A stretch of DNA of 64,000 nt, from NCBI RefSeq assembly GCF_030272615.1, contig NW_026729191.1, positions 1 to 64,000 of the forward strand, given 5' to 3'. Position 1 is the stretch's first letter. Each line of letters starts with the position of its first letter. A program made the translations under genes and the position numbers. Under the pieces are notes generated by a model. That model searched no databases. It was not told where the DNA came from and saw nothing but the letters and a program-made list of their open reading frames with translations. Below, in pieces: positions 55,465-64,000 of the stretch. This stretch comes from Cryptomeria japonica. Taxonomy: Eukaryota; Streptophyta; Pinopsida; Cupressales; Cupressaceae.

Positions 55465-55728
55465 GCTCAAAGGACAAATACTTTAACCAAATTCATTAAT
55501 TCAAATTCTTTTATTCTTTCAAATTTTGTGGCGATTTTGAAGCCAAGGAAGCTATATATGTAACGATTGGATCCCAATCAATTGAATATGTAGCTCAATA
55601 TTCATTTTGTTAGCATTTGAAGAGATTCAGAATTCTTTCTACTATGGACCTCTTTTTTTGAATTTTGTTGTTGTCGTGAGTAATGACGTTTGCTTGAAGT
55701 CAATTATGATTAAGGAAAAATCTATATA

Positions 55729-56164
55729 GGGGAAAGGATCCATTAGTTGTGCACCCTAACTTCGCGCTTCTCAAAATCTTACTTGGAAATTTCAAATCAC
55801 TCTGATTTTTTTACAGCAGCTTACTTGGCAAGTCCCTTGCTTATAACTAAGGTTTCAGGGCCACATCATCAAATATGATGCCACATCAGCATGCTTTTTG
55901 CCAAGGTGCCCAAAACAGCCCCCAAAAAAAGTGAGACCACTACGCTGCAAAAGAGACCGCAATAGTTGTGCAGCTGACATGGCATCACCTAATCGGTTAC
56001 TTTTTACAATATTAGTACATTTTTAACAACTATTGGTACATTTCCTAACAACTATTGGTACATTTGTTTCAAACAATAGGTTTTATTTGTTCAATTTTTG
56101 GAACAAAAGGTATCAACAACCCTTACAACAATTGGTACATGCTCAACTACTGGGTCCTTTCCCC
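55729..56164. mobile_element. TIR MITE, 436 bp, possible TA target duplication
   Basis: The left end GGGGAAAGGATCCATTAG and the inverted right end GGGGAAAGGACCCAGTAG extend to TTGTGCA/TTGAGCA, about 25 bp with three mismatches. TA flanks each side. The interior contains repeated ACTATTGGTACATTT words near 56028-56072 and no transposase. A TA duplication would fit Tc1/mariner, but these termini are not the Stowaway consensus, so the superfamily is open. Confidence 0.7.
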
Positions 56165-58815
56165 TATCCTAACTTATACGGTCATGGTAACACATTTTTT
56201 GAACTATTTTTTAAAGTATTTATTTGGTTAGTTTAGCAAAGCTTAATTAATATATGTACATCTTTGATATACATAATCTTAAAGAATAGTTTTAAGCTCA
56301 TAAGTTACATATAAAGATGTAAAAAAATTTGGTGAATATTAAATAAGTTAATTGGAGATTGATAAGTTAGGATGCAAAACTATTTGATTCTCTTCCCTAC
56401 TATTACCCAAAGGTTGAGCTATTAATTTCAAAGAGAAAAACATATACTAGCTATTAATAGGTGTAATATGAAATTCTATATGTTACAATTGAAAAGAAGT
56501 TTTATGATGGTAAAATATTATGTATGTTGCACTTGAGGTATTTGCAATAATTTTTGTGATGGTGAAAGTCTTCTTAAAAAAGACAAAATAATATTTGCTT
56601 AACGAAGAAGTATTATTAAGTAGTAATTTGGAAGTCAATTAGTAATATATGGAAAACGTTTGTAAATCAATTATGTATGTAATTGTAGTGGTGAAATTTG
56701 CATATCATGATGGTAGTTCAAGTAAATTGGTGGTTTCGGGTGGTAGGTAAGCATGATAGATAGTTAAGAGTTAAAATGTCTTTCTTTTTGAAAATTTTGG
56801 TAATCTTTATACTTATATTATGAATGAAATATTTCAATTACCAATAGAAAAAATGCATGTTGATAAAATAAATAATTATAATAAAAAATTATTATTTTTT
56901 TTATAGTCAAATCCTTAATTGCATATAAAACTTGATACAAAATATATGTAGTCCATTAAATGCTTCAATTGATTATAGAATAGAAATAAATGAAATAAAT
57001 TTTATTACAAAACAATAAAAAACTAATTAGAACTAAAATCATGTAACATAGCTAAAATTCTATCTCATATAACATTTATTAGAATTCAATTTTATCAATT
57101 ATATAATTTTAAATTCGGTATCATGGTTCATCTCAACATGAATGTACCTTAAAGTCTATGTTGGAATTGAAATGCATGTTGATAAAATTTGAAATTTTTC
57201 ATCATGAAGGGACAAGTGGCTTGGTGGTGGATAATTTTACCAGCCACATGAGTGAGTTCTAAGTTTGACGGTTAGGGCATTCAATATTCTCATTAATGCA
57301 CATATATTTCCTTGTAGAAATACATATAATCATTATCATTGAAAAGGGTCCCAATAACTATTGTTTACATGACAATGTACATTCACTCCAAAATTGGGAG
57401 TAAATATACACCTTTAAATTGTTTAGTAATTTGAGCTCCTTGAGTGAATGTTAGTCCATTCAATGTTTAAGAGAGAAATGGACTTCATTAATCACCACAT
57501 TCTGGTAGAGATGAAGTGTAAAATTGCTATTGACCAATTGACCACTGAAAAGCATGATGTTCAATTAAAGTGTAGATAGATGGGACACTTTGTGCAAAAA
57601 ACCTCTCTAAATATTGTATTATGTTTATATTGTGATTGGCATGGTAACATAAAATGGCTAATTTAAAGAAATATACTCAAAAATGGTATCTTAATCTTTG
57701 GGTCATAACTTAAAAACAAAATTAAAATAATCCTTTCAATATTTTAAATAATATTAAATTTGAGAACAAAGTTAGTACAATACCAAAGAATATTAAAGTT
57801 GAGAAGGAAGTTAATATAACATTAAATTGTCAAATCATTGATCAATATTGTGTGCAATTCAATCTAACACATAAACAAAAGATTTAAATAACAAAATCTA
57901 AACTTTTTTTCACACCTAAATACAAACTCAAGAGTAAGATCGAGAACTTGCAAGAAAGGATGATAGCAAACAAGAAAACTCTGAAATAAAGATTTGGTGA
58001 TGTGAAGGAAATTGGAGACAACAAAAACATTGAAAGAAAATTTTGGGTTTATGCAAATCTTTATAAAATTGAGCTATCATTAGGCCAAGCATAATTGCAA
58101 AAAAATCAAATAAAAGTGTCACACTTTTTTGGTATAGGACAATAGAGGAGGGTGGTGTGGTTGTCTCCTCATCTTTGTGATCCTCTCACATAAGAAAGGT
58201 CAGTGTCACCAAGGAATTTTTTCAAGCATGACATATAATTTCATCATTAAATCTTAATTGAAGCTGGGCTCACTACATAGGTTGAAAATATCCCTATGTT
58301 CTTGCATCAACGCTTCTTTTTTCACATACACAAAATCCTCTTAATAGATATTTTTTTGGCAAAAACAATAAAGAAAGGGAAAAGGTAAGGTACTCTTTTG
58401 TTGGTAAAACCAAAGACTATAACATAGCGAGGAGTGTTTTTTATCATGGATCCATCTTATCATCTCCAAGATAGCCTTCCCATCTTTGGTGTAGCCCAAG
58501 AAGCTATAAAGGAAGGTATGCAAACATATGATCAATTAAATAATTAAAATATGCATAACGAAATATGTGAATGATGTTTACACCTTGTGACATAAAAAGA
58601 GAAATGGTATGCTCTTATTGTATAGGAAAATAAGGTGGTTGGAAGCAAGAGAATGTATGTTCATTCTAAAGAGAAGATCTCCATTGGAATCAAAGATGGT
58701 GAATTTATTGTTATAATTAATAGAATTTGATAAAGATAAATAGATAATTCTGATAATTGAGCCAAATTGGAGATTCTAGCTTGTGAAATCAAAATGTAAA
58801 ATCACATAATTTATT
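56165..58815. other. Anonymous AT-rich DNA
   Basis: No gene, RNA or element was recognised on either strand. Confidence 0.45.
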
Positions 58816-58833
58816 TTCTATAAGAATATAATC

Positions 58834-59081
58834 TTTTTTTTGTTTTCCGTAGAGGTATCCTCATGACTCATCCCAGAATTTCCCACCAAACCTTGCCTTG
58901 GGCTTACTTTTTGTCAAGTTGGGGTGTTAGTGGGGTGAGAGGAGACAAGACTAATCCCCTAGAGATGTGTGTAGTCGCCCAAAAATCACACACATAGGTT
59001 TAATCAGGCTAGCGAGAATCAACCTCAGGACCTATATGAGAAGAACCTAAAGCCCTTAGCCAACTACGTTGCCATGCGGGC
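58834..59081 (-). mobile_element. tRNA-derived SINE with target duplications
   Basis: Minus-strand element of 248 bp starting GCCCGCATGG. An A-box-like GTAGTTGGCTAAGG and a B-box-like GGTTGATTCTC stand about 40 bp apart, as in a tRNA-type internal promoter. It ends in an A-rich tail, AAAACAAAAAAAAG. Flanks TTCTATAAGAATATAATC (58816-58833) and TTCTATAATAATAAAATC (59082-59099) match at 16 of 18 positions, as expected of target-primed insertion. It is non-coding and would depend on a LINE for movement. Confidence 0.8.
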
Positions 59082-59302
59082 TTCTATAATAATAAAATCT
59101 TAAATTGTTTCCTCAAAAAATAATAAGATTCTATTAATTCTTCTATCATGTTTTTTCAAGAAAATGAAAACATGTGTAATTTTACCAATTTGAGGACATG
59201 CACAATCCTTAAAAAATAGAATAATTTCCACAATAAAAGTCATATGTTATCTCCTTTTAATTCTTTCATTGTATTGTGATTGAATGACTGGATTATATGG
59301 TT

Positions 59303-61157
<1,855 letters not shown>

Positions 61158-61225
61158 AATATAATATTCTATCAATTATTAAACCATTCTTCAAAAAAAA
61201 GAGAGACATTGGTATACAAAATCTA
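61158..61225 (+). repeat. Upstream block shared by XTH-4 and XTH-5, copy 2
   Basis: Counterpart of 53958-54027. It lies about 500 bp before the XTH-5 start codon and is probably distal promoter or flank carried along in the duplication. Confidence 0.75.
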
Positions 61226-61414
61226 CGGTTACAATTAAATACTATTCCAATAAGTATACCAGCGTCCTCCTCACATGTTTGAAGAATATTAAAAAAAACA
61301 CGCGGTATGTGGCGTTTGACCGCTTTGTGGACAGGTGAGATGTCGACATCCAAGAAACTACATTTTAAGTAGCCTCGGAACTGCACCCACACTTATGGAA
61401 TACAACTCCTCTTT

Positions 61415-61723
61415 CATAATCCGCACACCTATGCCAGCTGTTGCATAATGCACACAGCTATGCTGCCTGTACTCAACACTACACTCTTCCAGCTGGATCT
61501 CCGAGTGCAACAAATCCCAAAACCTTTACTCGCTGTAAATACAAAGCGCGCACTAACTCATCCACGTTAACAACTCTAGGTGAAATTTCTTGCTACTTTC
61601 CATTTCTTACCTGACCCTGCCTATGTATATAAATTCCATCGATTTCCTTCTGCAATCCAACATTCACATCATCTTTACCTCTATCAATACTCATACGGTT
61701 TGCATTCTTGTCTTCAGTTGTCA
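61415..61723 (+). promoter_or_regulatory. XTH-5 promoter and 5' leader
   Basis: The TATA box TATATAAATT lies at 61626-61635, about 90 bp before the start codon. AAATACAAAGCGCGC (61537-61551) and the TGAAATTTCTTGCTACTTTCC block match XTH-1 in order and spacing. Two 27-bp near-copies (61415-61441 and 61444-61470, both CATAAT...CTATGC...CTGT) form a local doubling not seen before XTH-1. Confidence 0.75.
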
Positions 61724-62882
61724 ATGGACCTCATTCTATGTGCTCTCCTCTTAAGCCTTGCACTTGCATTCTCCCACCTTGTATCTGCAAATTTTTACAA
61801 TGACTTCGATATCACATGGGGAAATGATCAGGCTAAGATACTTGACAATGGCCAACGCTTGCAGCTTACTCTCGATCAGTCCTCAGGTATTTATCTCATA
61901 TGTTTACTGCATATATATATATATGATTTTTAGGGTATGTTGAATGGATCCTTATCTCCTCTGCCTCTGCTGTATGAAAACAGGTTCAGGGTTCCAATCC
62001 AAGAATGAATATCTATTTGGCAAGATTGATATGCAAATCAAGCTGGTGCCTGGTAACTCCGCCGGTACTGTTACTGCATACTATGTAAGTTTGCCCCTTC
62101 GATTCACTCTGCACTCCTGAAATGAGTAGTGGGTAGTACTAGTAGTATTGTTGTGGGAAGTCGAGTATGGTCTAATAAAATGGTGATGATCTGCTGCAGC
62201 TCTCGTCACAAGGGGATAAACACGATGAAATAGACTTCGAGTTCCTGGGAAATCTGTCTGGAGATCCCTATATTATGCACACCAATGTTTTCTGACAAGG
62301 AAAAGGCGGTCGGGAGCAGCAATTCTACCTTTGGTTCGACCCAACAGCAGACTTCCACACTTACTCCCTGCTCTGGAATCCCCAACAAATTATGTAAGTA
62401 ATTTTTATATAATCCCTGCAACTTCAAATCAACTATTGAATGTCCTCTCTGGCCTGGCCCTCTACTTTTAACATCATTTTTGTAGTTGATAATGTGTATT
62501 TCTGATATTGTGCAGGTTTTCTGTGGATGGAACTCCAGTGCGAGTGTTCAAGAACAGCGAAGATTTGGGCGTTGCATATCCGAAGAATCAAGCGATGAGA
62601 TTATACTCAAGCCTGTGGAACGCAGACAATTGGGCAACCAGAGGCGGTGCAGTGAAGATCGACTGGAGCAAATCTCCATTTGTGGCATCTTATGGAAATT
62701 TCAAAGCAGAGACATGCTCCGCCTCCTCTGATTGCTCTGTGAATTCATGGTATGGTGCAGAGGCGTTGGAGTCGAGTGAGCAGCAGAAACTTGAATGGGT
62801 GCGCGAAAACTACATGATTTACAATTACTGTTCGGACAGTAAAAGGTTTCCACAGGGCTTACCTGCTGAATGCACTCGCTAG
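61724..62882 (+). pseudogene. XTH: XTH-5: nearly intact XTH with one in-frame stop
   Basis: Exons 61724-61886, 61984-62084, 62200-62393 and 62516-62882 have correct splice sites and phases and would specify 274 codons: signal peptide (22 aa, ending VSA), [10 protein letters not shown] start, [13 protein letters not shown] glycosylation site and all C-terminal cysteines. The only fatal change seen is TGA at 62293-62295 (codon 120), where XTH-1 has TCA and XTH-4 TCT (Ser), 13 codons after the NLS site. The truncated product would keep the catalytic motif but lose most of the fold. Promoter and 3' flank look intact, so it may still be transcribed. A sequencing error or allelic null is a real alternative to fixed loss. 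Confidence 0.93.
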
Positions 62883-63100
62883 GCATTCGACTGAGTTCGA
62901 AGGATTGAGATACAACAAGTTTCACCAAATCCATTAATTCAATTCTTTTATTCATTCATTTTTTGTAGCGATTTTCAAGCCCAAGAGGCTATACTTGTAA
63001 CTATTAGATCCCGGTCAATTGAATATGTATCTCAATATTCATTTTTTAGCATTTCCAAAGAGTTTAAAATTTCTTTCAACCGTGGACTTTTTTATGGCTA
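62883..63100 (+). other. XTH-5 3' UTR and shared downstream flank
   Basis: Matches the region after XTH-1 and XTH-4 (AAGCCCAAGAGGCTATACTT, CAATTGAATATGTA, TAGCATTT). Confidence 0.65.
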
Positions 63101-63630
63101 TAGTTAGTAATGATCTTTTCTTTTAACTTTAATTTTAATTCATATCAAAAGAACAATCACCCTATGGTAACTAATAGGGCGATACTATTGTAATTTTTGA
63201 ACGGTTCTTTTTTAAGTGTTCTTTTGGACAGTTTAGCAGAGTCTAAACTATTATATCTACATGAACACTATCCGATGATGCATTTATCATGCTTGTTGAG
63301 CATTAATTGCATTTGGCTTTTAAGAGTTTGTGGTCTATTGGTAATTAAACATGGTTTTTAGGGACTCAGTCATAATTAACATTATGATAAATCCTATCTC
63401 TACAAATTCTCTTTAAAACCCTACCTCGTTTGATCCTACCTTTCTAAGTGTTCTCATCAGTTATGTGTTTCATCAATTCATTTCCTCTTCGTGGCATGTG
63501 TTTGTTTGTCATTTGCATCCCATGGTTCATTTACCCGTCGTTCTCATCTTCCTTTTTCTTTTGAAAATTCTAGATATGTTTGAAATGGCATAGCCCAAGG
63601 TATGCTTATCTATCCATCAAAATTTTAAAA
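63101..63630. other. Anonymous intergenic DNA
   Basis: No gene or element was recognised. Confidence 0.45.
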
Positions 63631-63709
63631 TCCAAATAGTTTCCAAAGGGGTATAGTAAGAAAAAGAGATCCAAATAGTTTTCAAAGGGGTATAGTAAGA
63701 AAGAGAGTG
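63631..63709 (+). repeat. Tandem pair, 39-bp unit
   Basis: TCCAAATAGTTT(C/T), then CAAAGGGGTATAGTAAGAAA, occurs twice in a row with two differences. After it, to the window end, I see nothing recognisable. Confidence 0.85.
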
Positions 63710-64000
63710 AACCAAGTACTCATTATATTGCCACTACTTCTATAAAGTTATTTGTTTCATGCCTTGAATTTCTACAAAGTTTACCAAGTTGACTAGACCT
63801 ATTAATCATGTTCTTTAATAGACTTTACTTAATTCTAACTTGATTAATCTTCTTCCTACTTTCCAATTAGATCTGTCTAGAGGGTTGTACTTGATATTAT
63901 AATGATAATTCATCCATTAGTTATCTTAGAGTCAATGGAAATCATACACAAATTTATATGGTATTAAATAATATATGACTCAATTAACAATAATATGATT

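Overview
The window is nuclear DNA of a seed plant. It holds one well-preserved, intron-bearing xyloglucan endotransglucosylase/hydrolase (XTH) gene and several XTH relics, spread among plant-type repeats: LTR-retrotransposon pieces, hAT-like and other MITEs, a tRNA-derived SINE, Helitron-like ends and long CT microsatellites. It is AT-rich with very low gene density, which would suit a large repeat-rich genome such as a gymnosperm, but the sequence alone does not settle the species.

Layout. Bases 1-26008 are a head-to-tail satellite of a ~1476-bp unit (17 full units plus a 918-bp partial one at the left window edge). It stops 44 bp inside an hAT-like MITE (25965-26718). Next come a small 69-bp duplication and the only intact gene, XTH-1 (27310-28501, plus strand, 4 exons, 278 aa). 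From 28.7 to 38.7 kb I see mostly anonymous AT-rich DNA with a two-exon fragment of a DUR3 urea transporter (minus), a ~435-bp direct duplication and a solo LTR (36231-37445) flanked by AAAGG. At 38.7-41.2 kb an orphan XTH-type promoter abuts a Copia fossil, followed by repeat-like DNA that carries a second hAT-like MITE. A 2.3-kb pyrimidine-rich tract (41600-43924) and a 120-bp minisatellite follow. XTH-2 (minus, 45272-46396) is a pseudogene. An orphan last exon (XTH-3, 50458-50827), a 5'-truncated copy (XTH-4, 54463-55464) and a nearly intact copy with one stop codon (XTH-5, 61724-62882) complete the XTH cluster. A TIR MITE (55729-56164) and a SINE (58834-59081) lie between the last two.

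Function. The only pathway represented is cell-wall xyloglucan remodelling. Five XTH copies plus one orphan promoter show repeated local duplication followed by decay. They form two subgroups, 1/4/5 and 2/3. Only XTH-1 has every exon, splice site and catalytic residue. I saw no tRNA, rRNA or CRISPR features and no multi-gene system beyond this cluster. The points most worth checking are the satellite whose unit boundary lies inside a transposon, the three CAG-to-TAG stops of XTH-2, and the replaced 5' end of XTH-4.
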